DNA from: Chthonomonas sp. UBA1950
GTDB lineage: Bacteria > Armatimonadota > Fimbriimonadia > Fimbriimonadales > Fimbriimonadaceae
NCBI GenBank assembly: GCA_002336105.1
Contig: DDEQ01000010.1
Coordinates: forward strand, 36,152-100,151
Length of the DNA stretch: 64,000 bases
Reading direction: 5' to 3'
The translations under genes and the position numbers were made by a program. Shown here in pieces: positions 42,027 to 51,278 of this stretch (positions are counted from its first letter, which is position 1; every line of letters begins with the position of its first letter). The notes beneath the pieces were generated by a model. That model was given only the letters and a program-made list of their open reading frames with translations, was not told the DNA's origin and made no database searches.

Positions 42027-43268
42027 CTAGCCGATATCGGATCGATAGAAAGCTCCGTCAAATTGGATCGCTTTCGTCGCTTCGTAGGCTAGCCTCTTTG
42101 CGTCTGACAAGGTTTGCCCGACGGCAGAGACGCCAAGCACGCGTCCACCATTCGTGACAAGTTGCCCATCGGTCAGTTTAGTTCCAGCATGAAAAACCTT
42201 CACCGCTGGTTTTAACTCGCCAATCTGTATCAGTAACCCTTTCGGATACGCTTCAGGGTATCCCCCGCTTGCCATGACGACTGTGAGAGCAGCTTGCTGT
42301 AAAACAGGGATGGCTGGAACCACATCCCCACTTGCTGCAGCCAAAAGCGATTGAGCAAATCCACTGCCAAGCCTTCGCATCACGGTTTGAGTTTCCGGAT
42401 CGCCGAATCGGACGTTAAATTCTAGGCAATACGGCCGACTATCATCGAGCATCACGCCGGTGAACAAGGTGCCTCGGTAGCTTAGCCCGCGACTTCGAAG
42501 CTCAGAAATTGTTGGCTTAACCATACGCTCTTCGACCTCTTCGATCAGGGCTGTTGTCACCCAATCACAAGGTGAGTACGTCCCCATTCCCCCGGTATTT
42601 GGCCCCATATCACCATCAAAAGCTCGTTTATGATCTTGAGAGACGGGCAAGCTGTGGATGTTGTGGTCGCCAACGATTGTGAGCAAGCTAAACTCTCGCC
42701 CCTTCAACCGATCTTCAATGACGACCGTCGCCCCGGCCTCACCAAAAACGCGATCGACCATCATCGATTGAACGGCTGCTAATGCCTGGTCCAAGGTTTC
42801 CGCAACAATGACGCCTTTGCCAAGCGCATTACCACTCGCCTTCACCGCAACCTGTTTTCCTTCGGCAAATCGGCTTCGAACATAAGCCGATGCACGCTCA
42901 GGATCAGAAAAGGTTTCGAATGATGCCGTCGGAACACCAGCAGATGCCATCACCGATTTGGAGAAGGCCTTTGAGCCTTCAAGATGAGCAGAAGCAGCTT
43001 CGGGGCCGTAGACCACAGCACCGGCAGATCTCAAACGATCAGAAAGGCCGTCAATAAGGGGATCTTCTGGCCCGACAACGACAAGGTCAAACTTCCGCGA
43101 TTGCCATAGATCAATAAGTGCCGAATGGTCGGCTGTTGGTATCGCGATATTCTCGACATCATCCGCAATTCCAGCGTTTCCCGGCGCACAGACAACCTCT
43201 GCTTCTTGGGATAGCTTCCATGCAAGGGCGTGTTCACGTCCGCCGCCACCAACAACCAGAACCTTCAT
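42027..43268 (-). CDS. purD: Phosphoribosylamine-glycine ligase
   Basis: A 413-residue ATP-grasp enzyme making GAR in purine synthesis. It starts KVLVVGGGGREHALAWKL, and has VVVGPEDPLIDGL, EGKQVAVKASGNALGKGV and MLDDSRPYCLEFNVRFGDPETQ. Standard length. It starts 18 bases after the kinase gene and probably shares its transcript. Confidence 0.96.
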   Translation of the reverse strand: MKVLVVGGGGREHALAWKLSQEAEVVCAPGNAGIADDVENIAIPTADHSALIDLWQSRKFDLVVVGPEDPLIDGLSDRLRSAGAVVYGPEAASAHLEGSKAFSKSVMASAGVPTASFETFSDPERASAYVRSRFAEGKQVAVKASGNALGKGVIVAETLDQALAAVQSMMVDRVFGEAGATVVIEDRLKGREFSLLTIVGDHNIHSLPVSQDHKRAFDGDMGPNTGGMGTYSPCDWVTTALIEEVEERMVKPTISELRSRGLSYRGTLFTGVMLDDSRPYCLEFNVRFGDPETQTVMRRLGSGFAQSLLAAASGDVVPAIPVLQQAALTVVMASGGYPEAYPKGLLIQIGELKPAVKVFHAGTKLTDGQLVTNGGRVLGVSAVGQTLSDAKRLAYEATKAIQFDGAFYRSDIG

Positions 43269-43286
43269 CGTAATAAGGATGACTGA

Positions 43287-45101
43287 TTAGGAGCGCAGTT
43301 TTGACAAATAGTTTTCGATGTCGTTGAGTAACGAGCTCCCACTTGGAACTAGTTCCCGAGCATCATTGAGTGCCTCCCGAGCCCCGGAACGATCGCCTGC
43401 GGAATCAAGAGAGATGCCTCTTCGATAATATGCTGTTGCCGCGTACTCTTTCCACTTATCCCGAGTCGCTGCGTCCGTTTGCTGAGACGCCGCAGTGCTA
43501 AACGCCTCACCACATTTCCGCCAAAGCTCTGCCGCCGTGTCTGGGTCTGCTGCCTTTTCGGCTTGCATCTGATAGAGCTGCGCGAGGCTGCTAAAAATCG
43601 CCGGATTATGCGGATCAAGAGTTACCGCTTTGTTGATGGCATCTTCTGCGTGGACAAAGTCACCCGACCGCATATAGCCTTGGGCTTGTTCCTCATAAAG
43701 AACGGCCAGATTCTGATTTGCGACATTCTTCTCGTTTCCACTCGACAGCTTCTGCGAAGCTGACTCCAGTTTGCTTATGCGATCATCGACTGGCAAACTT
43801 GGATCCATCGCAGCGATTGAGCTCTTCACCCGCGAATCTCTGCGCTCAGCGTCTGCACGCTCAAACTGCCCGGCCAAAAAGATGACTCCTTCGTAGACCA
43901 ACCAAAACAACGTGCCGATCAACAGGAAAAAGATCAGTAGCTGTTTAGTGAAATTCACCGTTTCCGGCTTGAATAAAGGTTGCCGAGGCGCTGGCGGATA
44001 AAACTGCGGCAGGGCATTCGGAGGCGGCATTCCAACCGGCTGAACTGGACCAGGCTGGTAAGGGGCCGTCATCGGCTGGTTCTGCTGGTAAGGGTTATAC
44101 GGATAGGTCATCGGAGGCTGATTCACCGGGACCTGGGGGGCCATATAAGGGTTTCCAACGACAGGTGGTGCCAGCGCCGGTTGATTCCCATATGGATTGT
44201 ATGGCGCCGAGTTTGGAGAAACCTGCGGAGGCGCAAACCCGATCTGCGATTGTGGCATCACTGGGTCTGGCATCAGCTGACCGTTCGGCTGAACAGCAGC
44301 CCTCAGCGCATCAATCATGTCCATTGCGCTGGCAAATCGCAACTGAGGACTCTTGTCGAGCGCCTTTGAAATCACCTGCCACAACGGATACGAAATATTC
44401 TGTGGCTGTGAAGGCAGGTTGTTCATGATCCCGTAAGTGATCGTTACAACGCTATCACCCGGGAATGGCTTTTGACCTGAAAGCATCTCATACAGAAGCA
44501 CACCAACCGAAAAAAGGTCGCTTCTTGCGTCAATTTCTCGACCTACAACCTGCTCTGGGGACATGTAACTTGGCGTTCCAAACACCTGGCCATCCATCGT
44601 CAGGTTGGGTTGAAACGTCAACCGCGCAATCCCGAAGTCCGTGATCTTGATCTGTCCATTCGACAAGATCTGAACGTTGTCGGGCTTGATGTCTCGGTGA
44701 ATGACCCCTTTGCTGTGAGCATGATCTAGCCCGGACAAAATATCGCAAATGATCTCAACGGCTCTTGCGATGGGCAAGGAGCCCTTTGCGTCTAGCTCAG
44801 CACGCAAGGTCGTACCATCGAGGTACTCCATCGCCATGAACGTCCTTCCCTGATCTTCAGCAAAGCTGTAGACGGTCATGATGTTCGGATGATTAAGGGT
44901 TCCAGCCGCCTGTGCCTCTCGCTTAAACCGTGCAATGCGTTCGTCTTTTTGCTGGGCAGTAGCCCCCGTCGGCATCGAAAGTTCCTTCACGGCGACGCGA
45001 CGATTCATCAGCGGATCGTACGCTTCGTAAACGATGTCGTTCGAGCGTGCGATCTCCCTGATGATTTGGTATTGCCCAAGCGTGGTCGGGGGAGAACTCA
45101 T
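43287..45101 (-). CDS. Membrane Ser/Thr protein kinase with C-terminal TPR-like repeats
   Basis: A 604-residue Hanks-type kinase: VAVKEL lysine (about residue 38), HRDIKPDN catalytic loop (about 133), DFGIAR (about 155) and the activation segment GTPSYMSPEQV. The kinase domain (about 8-265) is followed by a Pro/Tyr/Asn-rich linker (about 275-375), one TM helix (about 387-412) and an extracytoplasmic TPR-like helical region. No PASTA repeats. The signal sensed is unknown. It lies upstream of purD on the same strand. Confidence 0.9.
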   Translation of the reverse strand: MSSPPTTLGQYQIIREIARSNDIVYEAYDPLMNRRVAVKELSMPTGATAQQKDERIARFKREAQAAGTLNHPNIMTVYSFAEDQGRTFMAMEYLDGTTLRAELDAKGSLPIARAVEIICDILSGLDHAHSKGVIHRDIKPDNVQILSNGQIKITDFGIARLTFQPNLTMDGQVFGTPSYMSPEQVVGREIDARSDLFSVGVLLYEMLSGQKPFPGDSVVTITYGIMNNLPSQPQNISYPLWQVISKALDKSPQLRFASAMDMIDALRAAVQPNGQLMPDPVMPQSQIGFAPPQVSPNSAPYNPYGNQPALAPPVVGNPYMAPQVPVNQPPMTYPYNPYQQNQPMTAPYQPGPVQPVGMPPPNALPQFYPPAPRQPLFKPETVNFTKQLLIFFLLIGTLFWLVYEGVIFLAGQFERADAERRDSRVKSSIAAMDPSLPVDDRISKLESASQKLSSGNEKNVANQNLAVLYEEQAQGYMRSGDFVHAEDAINKAVTLDPHNPAIFSSLAQLYQMQAEKAADPDTAAELWRKCGEAFSTAASQQTDAATRDKWKEYAATAYYRRGISLDSAGDRSGAREALNDARELVPSGSSLLNDIENYLSKLRS

Positions 45102-45294
45102 TCTAGTGGTGTGCTGAAGCTATTGTTGGAGGTTGGCTAATGGTTCATTACGTGCGAAGACACGGTTTATCTGCAGGGTATTGAGGATTAGTGCTAAAGA
45201 TTGCTAACAATTCACAGACGAGGCAAGTCGAGCGACTTGTTCAAAAAAAGTACCCGCGAGCCAAACTCTTTTCACAATTGCTATTTAGTTCGGA

Positions 45295-47655
45295 TTAGTC
45301 ACCACCAGGATAATCGCGCCCAGGCATACAAGCCGCCCATACCTGACGATTCATTTCTTCATCGTCGATGGCATCTGGCTTGCTTAGATCAAGCCGTTTT
45401 GCCTGTTTCTTGTTCGTCTCTGTCAATGGATATGTGTTCTTTTCAGCGATATATGGTCGCAAATCAGGCTTAGTCACAAAGCAGGACCGCATGAGATTTG
45501 ACTCGGCGTCGAATCGGTTGAGCGGTGGTAACCCAAGGATCTGCTCGATGGTTCGCATAACGGATGTTTGGTTGTAGAAATCACGAATGACGGTCCCTCG
45601 TCGCGTATAGGGGCTAAGGACCAAACACAAGGATCGATGACCGTCAACGTGATCCCATCCATCTTGTGGGTCATCTTCGATGACAAAAACGCAGGTAGAA
45701 GCCCAATCCTTGGATTTTGATAGAGCTTCAATGCACCGACCCAAGGCAAGATCGTTATCAGCAACATGGGCTTTGGGCGACGGCGCACCTTGAGCACCTC
45801 CGCTTGTGTGGTCTTGCGGAAGGTACAGAATCGTAAGGTCAGCCAACGGTCTACCACTGTTCATCTCTTTGATAAAGATCGATGCACGGACTATGTCAGG
45901 GATTCCAAGCCCCCACCCCGGATAGGTGCTATGGGAAATCTTCGAAATCCGATCAACACCAATGTTGTGTGAGAAGCGAGGCACCTTTCCTTCATTCAGA
46001 AAGTCCTCTAAGACCTTGCTGTAGGGTGTTGATGGAACCGTCTCAGCGTAATCAAACTCTCCAAAGTTCCTCACAGTGAGTCCGTGATCTAGCGCGCTAT
46101 CCCATATGTAGCCTGTTGCCGAAGTAGCTAGCGGATCATCACCAAAAGGATAGCTTCTTGTCCAACCGCCAAAACTGCGCTCGAAATGAGTAGTTGCATT
46201 CGCTTCTGTCGTCCAAGCGTGTCCGTCAGCGCTATTCACACCGTTGCAGTAATAGTTGTCCAACAAAACGAACTGTTCAGCCAATGCGTGATGGTTCGGC
46301 GTGACCTGACGAGGGAAAGTGCAGAGAGATGGATCGCCATTCCCCTGCTTCAGGTCTCCAAAAACCTGGTCGTAGGTTCGGTTTTCTTTGATCACGTAGA
46401 CGACGTGTTTGATTGGGCCACTCGGACTGAGAAAGCTATCACTTGAAGCAAAGCTGGACGGCTTTATCGACACCGGTTTCCATGGCGCATCCTTTCGAAT
46501 GATGCTCACTGTCCCGGAATACTGATAGACATTTCGGCCTTTGTTGCCGTCTCCGCCGCGTGATCCGATGCCTTTGGCACATGCGACAACGATCTCATCT
46601 CCGCGATAGGCGACGGCAGTTGGATACCAAGGCGTTTCAGTCTCGGTCAGTTTGGCTTCTGCATCCACGCGAATGATGCTATTTCGCCCCCCGCTAGCGA
46701 TGAGCAGCGGCTTTGATCCGTCCTTCGATAGCGCGTTAGGCGCATCCCCTTTTCCAAGGGTAATGGGTTTCTGAACCACTCCATTCAGATAAATCTCAGA
46801 AGAACTAGAACAGGCCGTAACGAAAGACTGCCCACGAGCGACGATATCCGTTGGTTGTTGTCCGAGCGGCAAAACTGCTCTTCCGGGTTCACCCATTCTG
46901 AGCAGAACGGCGCAGCCCCCTGTTCCTATCCCTCTCTTATCAACAGCAACCTTCGTGTCTGAGCTCGTTTTCCCTTTTGGCGCTTTTCTTCCCCAACAGG
47001 AAACCGCAACTCGACCGTCTTGAAGAATCGCAACCGAATACGGTGCTGCTTCAACTGGCTCTCGAATGGCAACCATTCTTTTTTCGAGGTCGACTTTGAC
47101 AATGGAATTATCTCGACTGAGGCAAACGAGCGCCGTTGTAGGTGAATCGTAAATGACACCGCATGGATACGATGCTCCAGAGACCTCTACAGGAGGGAGG
47201 GTAATTGGAGCGCCTTCTTTTACAGTGTCCCCTTCAATGTTAAGGACATGCAGTACCGATCCTGCACCTGTATATAAAAGCTGCTTACCTGAAGGAGAAA
47301 GGGCGATTCCGGTGTAAGAGGCTCCGCCATTTATGGAGAGGCGTTGAACTACTTTTCGCGCATCAAGATCGACAACCGTCAATCCTGCATTTTCTTTTAC
47401 GTAAGCATATCGACCATCTGTCGAAAGAACCATATCGACAGGTCTTGCAGGAATGACAATATCGTCAGGCGTCTGTCTGACCCACTGCCCTGTCGGTACG
47501 AGCGTCTTGCCGTTATTTGCGTCACCGACTCGTTCAAACTTGAGGTAAGCAAACCCGATAAGTGTGATCGCGAAAACGATGATCCATGCTCGTACACGCA
47601 TGATCCAATCATGAACGAATCTGTAGTTGATCCACCTAAACCTTAACGATTTCAT
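45295..47655 (-). CDS. Beta-propeller plus phosphoesterase protein, membrane-anchored
   Basis: A 786-residue protein: an N-terminal TM helix (about 23-41), a YVTN-like seven-bladed propeller region (about 55-400), and a C-terminal phosphoesterase domain of the phospholipase C/acid phosphatase type starting IKHVVYVIKENRTYDQVFGD and containing EDDPQDGWDHVDGHRS. This propeller-phosphoesterase fusion recurs in environmental bacteria; substrate unknown, probably extracytoplasmic. ATG 47655 is taken; an ATG at 47601 would place the helix at the very start and is also possible. Confidence 0.8.
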   Translation of the reverse strand: MKSLRFRWINYRFVHDWIMRVRAWIIVFAITLIGFAYLKFERVGDANNGKTLVPTGQWVRQTPDDIVIPARPVDMVLSTDGRYAYVKENAGLTVVDLDARKVVQRLSINGGASYTGIALSPSGKQLLYTGAGSVLHVLNIEGDTVKEGAPITLPPVEVSGASYPCGVIYDSPTTALVCLSRDNSIVKVDLEKRMVAIREPVEAAPYSVAILQDGRVAVSCWGRKAPKGKTSSDTKVAVDKRGIGTGGCAVLLRMGEPGRAVLPLGQQPTDIVARGQSFVTACSSSSEIYLNGVVQKPITLGKGDAPNALSKDGSKPLLIASGGRNSIIRVDAEAKLTETETPWYPTAVAYRGDEIVVACAKGIGSRGGDGNKGRNVYQYSGTVSIIRKDAPWKPVSIKPSSFASSDSFLSPSGPIKHVVYVIKENRTYDQVFGDLKQGNGDPSLCTFPRQVTPNHHALAEQFVLLDNYYCNGVNSADGHAWTTEANATTHFERSFGGWTRSYPFGDDPLATSATGYIWDSALDHGLTVRNFGEFDYAETVPSTPYSKVLEDFLNEGKVPRFSHNIGVDRISKISHSTYPGWGLGIPDIVRASIFIKEMNSGRPLADLTILYLPQDHTSGGAQGAPSPKAHVADNDLALGRCIEALSKSKDWASTCVFVIEDDPQDGWDHVDGHRSLCLVLSPYTRRGTVIRDFYNQTSVMRTIEQILGLPPLNRFDAESNLMRSCFVTKPDLRPYIAEKNTYPLTETNKKQAKRLDLSKPDAIDDEEMNRQVWAACMPGRDYPGGD

Positions 47656-47686
47656 TCGCAACGCAAAAAAACGATCCGCATTCGGG

Positions 47687-47692
47687 TATCAT
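47687..47692 (+). promoter_or_regulatory. Candidate -10 (TATCAT) of rpmB
   Basis: TATCAT lies 44 bases before the rpmB ATG, which has its own Shine-Dalgarno (AGGAAAG). Confidence 0.4.
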
Positions 47693-47736
47693 TTCTTTTC
47701 GCCGCGCGTGATGTTGCCGGCAACTGAGGAAAGATA

Positions 47737-48009
47737 ATGGCGAAGATTTGTCAGGTGAGCGGCAAGCGTGCTAACAATGCGAAGCATATCCGCAACCAGC
47801 ACTCCCAGGGTTGGAAGTATAAAGCACCCAAGAAGAACCGTGTGCAGAATCCTAATTTGCAAACGATTCGAATTCGCCGACCCGACGGAACAACAATTCG
47901 TCTGACGGTCGCGACATCGGTAATCAAGAGCGCGGAGTTTAATGCCGTCGCATGCGGACTGAAACCAATTCCAAAGGCTTGGACCAAGAAGCCAACCTGG
48001 GGCATCTAA
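47737..48009 (+). CDS. rpmB: Ribosomal protein L28
   Basis: A 90-residue L28, at the longer end of the family. It begins AKICQVSGKRANNAKHI and ends with a basic tail. No zinc-binding CxxC pair is seen (only Cys at residue 5 and one internal), so this is a C-minus form. AGGAAAG is its ribosome site. Monocistronic, with a terminator. Confidence 0.95.
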   Translation: MAKICQVSGKRANNAKHIRNQHSQGWKYKAPKKNRVQNPNLQTIRIRRPDGTTIRLTVATSVIKSAEFNAVACGLKPIPKAWTKKPTWGI

Positions 48010-48029
48010 AGAAACTATAAAATCTTAAT

Positions 48030-48066
48030 AAAAGGGGGTGAGCTTTTCACAGCTCACCCCCTTTTT
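48030..48066 (+). terminator. Rho-independent terminator after rpmB
   Basis: 15-bp stem (AAAAGGGGGTGAGCT and complement) with a six-base loop, followed by TTTTTC. Confidence 0.93.
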
Positions 48067-48083
48067 CTTGCCCCAATCGCGAA

Positions 48084-48089
48084 TATACT
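48084..48089 (+). promoter_or_regulatory. Leaderless-type -10 (TATACT) of purF
   Basis: TATACT ends six bases before the GTG start of purF; only 18 bases separate it from the rpmB terminator. Confidence 0.55.
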
Positions 48090-48095
48090 TTTGAG

Positions 48096-49568
48096 GTGAG
48101 CAACGCCTTTACCGACGATCGGCTCAAAGAGGAGTGTGGAGTTCTTGGGATCTACACGCCTGAGCAAGATGCGGCGCGCATCGCCTTTTTTGGTCTGTTC
48201 GCCCTTCAACACCGCGGTCAAGAGTCAGCCGGCATCGCTGTTAGCGATGGCTCCCGTGTGCGAATGCACCGGGGCATGGGGCTGGTTAACCAAGTTTTCG
48301 GTCCTGGAGAGCTAGAACAGCTCCCCGGGCACCTAGCGGTTGGACACACCCGCTACTCCACAACTGGCGCGAGTGTCTTGCGCAATGCCCAACCTATCTA
48401 TTGCCAAAGTCAAGTCGGTGAAATCGCCGTTGCACACAATGGCAATCTCATCAATGCCAGAGAGCTTCGCATAGAACTCGAAGCAGAAGGTGAGCACTTT
48501 GAAACAACGAACGACTCAGAAATCATTGCACGAATCCTGATTCGAAATATCGAGAAAGGGCCAGAAGCTGCGGTGCGCGAAGTTATGAAACGAGCACGTG
48601 GTGCCTACAGTTGTACTGCTCTCACTCCAAGGTGTCTGATCGGATTTCGAGACCCTTCAGGAATCCGCCCATTGGTGGCTGGTCGCCACGGTGACGGTTA
48701 CATGATCGCCAGCGAAACCTGTGCTTTTGGACCTGTCGGCGGAACGCCCGAATGGGAACTAGATGCTGGGGAAATGGTGATTATCGATTCGAATGGAATG
48801 CGGATCAGCAAAGGCCATCAAAAAGAACCTGGGGGGATGTGCTTGTTCGAGTTCATCTACTTTGCCCGTCCTGACTCGGTGATGTATGAGACGCTTCTGT
48901 ACAGCGCTCGAGAGCGAATGGGTATGCAACTCGCCCGGGAGCACGAGTGCGATGCTGATATAGTGGTTCCTGTGCCGGATAGTGGCATTCCCGCTGCTCT
49001 CGGCTACTCAAAGGTTAGCAAGATCCCGTTCCGCGAAGGAATGACAAAATCGCGCTATATCCACCGTACGTTCATCGCGCCAGACCAACAGCTTCGTGAG
49101 CTTGGCGTTCGGATGAAGCTGACGCCTCTCATCGACCATATCAAACATCAGCGGGTCGTGCTTGTCGATGACTCGATTGTTCGAGGAACCACCACGAAAC
49201 AGATTGTAAAGATGATGTTTGATTGTGGTGCCCGCGAAGTTCACGTCCGTATCACGGCTCCGCCGATCAAGTTCCCGTGTTTCTACGGCATCGATATGGC
49301 GAGCAAGGGTGAACTGGCGTCTTCTCGAATGACAGTCGATGAGTTGTGCAAAGAGATCGGAGCGACCTCGCTCGGCTTTCTTAGTGAAGAGGGAGCCGTC
49401 GCCTCAGTTGGACGGTCCACAGATAATTTCTGTCTAGCTTGCTTTAACGGCAAGTACCCGATTCCTGTTCCAGGGGACATGACCAAGCTCGCATTCGAAA
49501 ACCCGCCTGTAACGGGTGAAATGGCCGCCGTGGTCGGTGGACAGCCTAAGCTTATTCGCGAGTCATAA
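48096..49568 (+). CDS. purF: Amidophosphoribosyltransferase (glutamine PRPP)
   Basis: A 490-residue Bacillus-type PurF catalysing the first committed step of purine synthesis. After a 13-residue propeptide the nucleophile Cys14 leads CGVLGIY. The PRTase motif is RVVLVDDSIVRGTTTKQ. All four Fe-S ligands of the B. subtilis enzyme have counterparts (GGMCLFE, PCFYGID, FCLACFNG), so a 4Fe-4S cluster is expected. GTG start without a Shine-Dalgarno, fitting a leaderless mRNA. Confidence 0.96.
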   Translation: MSNAFTDDRLKEECGVLGIYTPEQDAARIAFFGLFALQHRGQESAGIAVSDGSRVRMHRGMGLVNQVFGPGELEQLPGHLAVGHTRYSTTGASVLRNAQPIYCQSQVGEIAVAHNGNLINARELRIELEAEGEHFETTNDSEIIARILIRNIEKGPEAAVREVMKRARGAYSCTALTPRCLIGFRDPSGIRPLVAGRHGDGYMIASETCAFGPVGGTPEWELDAGEMVIIDSNGMRISKGHQKEPGGMCLFEFIYFARPDSVMYETLLYSARERMGMQLAREHECDADIVVPVPDSGIPAALGYSKVSKIPFREGMTKSRYIHRTFIAPDQQLRELGVRMKLTPLIDHIKHQRVVLVDDSIVRGTTTKQIVKMMFDCGAREVHVRITAPPIKFPCFYGIDMASKGELASSRMTVDELCKEIGATSLGFLSEEGAVASVGRSTDNFCLACFNGKYPIPVPGDMTKLAFENPPVTGEMAAVVGGQPKLIRES

Positions 49569-49574
49569 ATAACA

Positions 49575-49606
49575 GTTATGGCTGTCTCGAAATAGACAGC
49601 CATAAC
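49575..49606 (+). terminator. Hairpin after purF
   Basis: 13-bp perfect stem (GTTATGGCTGTCT and complement) with a six-base loop. The downstream bases (CTTGGGG) are not a U tract. Confidence 0.65.
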
Positions 49607-49657
49607 CTTGGGGTACGTAGGCTTGACCGCTCTTGTCTATTCGAAGACAATGCCTAG

Positions 49658-50701
49658 CTAAGAACTTGTCGCAACCGCGACGAAAGAATCGGCGCACCCG
49701 TAATACAGGAACCACTTGTCTTTGAACCAGACGAGCCCTTCCATGAAAACCGTTCCGTCCTTGTATTGGCCGCTCTTCTCAAACGGCTCCTGGGGATAAA
49801 AGAAAGGATCGGGCAACGACTCAATCAACCTCACTGGATTGTCTTTATCAAACAGGAATTGCCCACCACAATATGTTCCCGCCGGATATCGCACATCCCC
49901 ATCTTGCCCAGAAGCGTTCTTGCCGTTATACAACAGAACAATGCCGTAATCGGTGAGGACGGCTGGCGGACCACACTCGGTTAGCACACTGTCAAAATGC
50001 CCTTTTCGGGGGAATGCGCTGTGATATAAATCGCCTTTTGCATCGACAGTTGGCGTCCAATTGATCAGGTCGTCTGATGTAGCCAGATTCACCCACGACT
50101 CGCCCCAGTACATCAGATATTTGCCATTGACCTTAACCGCCTTGAGTTTCCCGTCGATCACCGCCGTAACGATTGAGGCTGACTTCGCCCACATGTTGGT
50201 AAATCGACCATCAAATGCTTTTCCAAAAGCATGGCCGTGTTTTAGCCAAGTTCTCAGATCCCGTGAAGTGGCAACTCCAAGCCGGGCTACTTTCCGATTC
50301 CATTGGGTATAGAGCAACACATACAAACCATCCTCGCTAACAACCAATCTCGGGTCTTCACACCCTCCGGGCCACTCCATCTCCTTCTGTGCGTCATTCG
50401 CAGGATAGAAAACAGGTGCCGACTCAGCTTGAAAATGCAACCCATCAGTCGAGCTCGCATATCCCAGTCTTGAAGTTCTGTGTCCCAGGGACTTCGCCAA
50501 CTCATCTTCTGCTCGAAATAGAACGATCACCTTGCCGTCTTTGACAACGGCGGCGGGGTTGAATGTGTCTTGAGCACGCCAACGAACTTCCTTCGAAGAA
50601 ACCGGGCACAAAAAGCTGTCCTCCCCAGATGGACGAACAACAGGATTAACGTTTTTTGGGCGTTCGAACGGGCCAATAGCCCAAAAAGGAAGTTTCGACA
50701 T
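49658..50701 (-). CDS. Glycoside phosphorylase/hydrolase, GH130-like
   Basis: A 347-residue five-bladed propeller enzyme. FNPAAVVKDGKVIVLFRAED, the family-typical GCEDPRL (catalytic Asp region, about residue 113), and FMEGLVWFKDKWFLYYGCAD match GH130 beta-mannoside phosphorylases and mannosidases. No signal peptide, so action on internalised mannosides is expected. The GH2 beta-mannosidase 9 kb away fits the same pathway. The exact linkage is not readable. Confidence 0.83.
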   Translation of the reverse strand: MSKLPFWAIGPFERPKNVNPVVRPSGEDSFLCPVSSKEVRWRAQDTFNPAAVVKDGKVIVLFRAEDELAKSLGHRTSRLGYASSTDGLHFQAESAPVFYPANDAQKEMEWPGGCEDPRLVVSEDGLYVLLYTQWNRKVARLGVATSRDLRTWLKHGHAFGKAFDGRFTNMWAKSASIVTAVIDGKLKAVKVNGKYLMYWGESWVNLATSDDLINWTPTVDAKGDLYHSAFPRKGHFDSVLTECGPPAVLTDYGIVLLYNGKNASGQDGDVRYPAGTYCGGQFLFDKDNPVRLIESLPDPFFYPQEPFEKSGQYKDGTVFMEGLVWFKDKWFLYYGCADSFVAVATSS

Positions 50702-50799
50702 CGCTTTTACCGACAGACTACCGCCGACTGCAGATTAGGTGACGAACTAAAGCCGCGTTGAGACGAAATGAAAAGAATTGTAAAAATTAGTTACAAACC

Positions 50800-50831
50800 T
50801 TGACTTAGAGCGCACTCTAAGAATGCATTCT
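50800..50831 (+). promoter_or_regulatory. MerR-type promoter/operator with 20-base spacer
   Basis: TTGACT (50800-50805) and CATTCT (50826-50831) are 20 bases apart, the long spacer typical of MerR-activated promoters. A perfect palindrome CTTAGAG-CGCA-CTCTAAG (50804-50821) fills the spacer. The MerR ATG follows seven bases after the -10. Confidence 0.75.
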
Positions 50832-50838
50832 ATTGATC

Positions 50839-51276
50839 ATGCAGGAAACGCTCACGATTTCCGAAGTCGCCGAAACAACTGGGTTGACAGCTCACACATT
50901 GCGCTACTACGAAAAGGCAGGATTGCTTTCGCCTATCGAACGTAATCATGGTGGTCATCGACGATATTCGATTCGTGACATCAACTCGCTGATCTTTCTG
51001 CAAAGGTTACGCCTCACGGGGATGCCGATCAATCAGGTTCGTGAATACGCAGAACTGATGAGAGAGGGCCCATCAACAATCAAAGCTCGACAAGAACTAC
51101 TTGAGCGACATCGTCAGAAAGTTATTAACGAAATCGCCGATTTACAACAATGCTTGAAGGTTGTTGAGTTCAAAATCGGCCTCTATTCGCAGGGGTGGGT
51201 GCCCCAAAGCGAGTCCGACCCCAGTCTTCAAGAGATTCGCCGCCTTTGCGGTGTTGATTCGATTCAAAACAACTAA
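50839..51276 (+). CDS. MerR-family transcriptional regulator
   Basis: A 145-residue regulator: winged helix-turn-helix with LTISEVAETTGLTAHTLRYY, YEKAGLL and RRYSIRDINSLIFLQRLR, then a coiled-coil dimer helix. The C-terminus is short and has a single Cys; such short MerR proteins (AdhR/NmlR branch) often sense aldehydes or electrophiles. The ATG at 50839 is preferred to a TTG two codons before. It most likely controls itself and the aldo-keto reductase two bases downstream through the palindrome at 50804-50821. Confidence 0.9.
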   Translation: MQETLTISEVAETTGLTAHTLRYYEKAGLLSPIERNHGGHRRYSIRDINSLIFLQRLRLTGMPINQVREYAELMREGPSTIKARQELLERHRQKVINEIADLQQCLKVVEFKIGLYSQGWVPQSESDPSLQEIRRLCGVDSIQNN

Positions 51277-51278
51277 TC

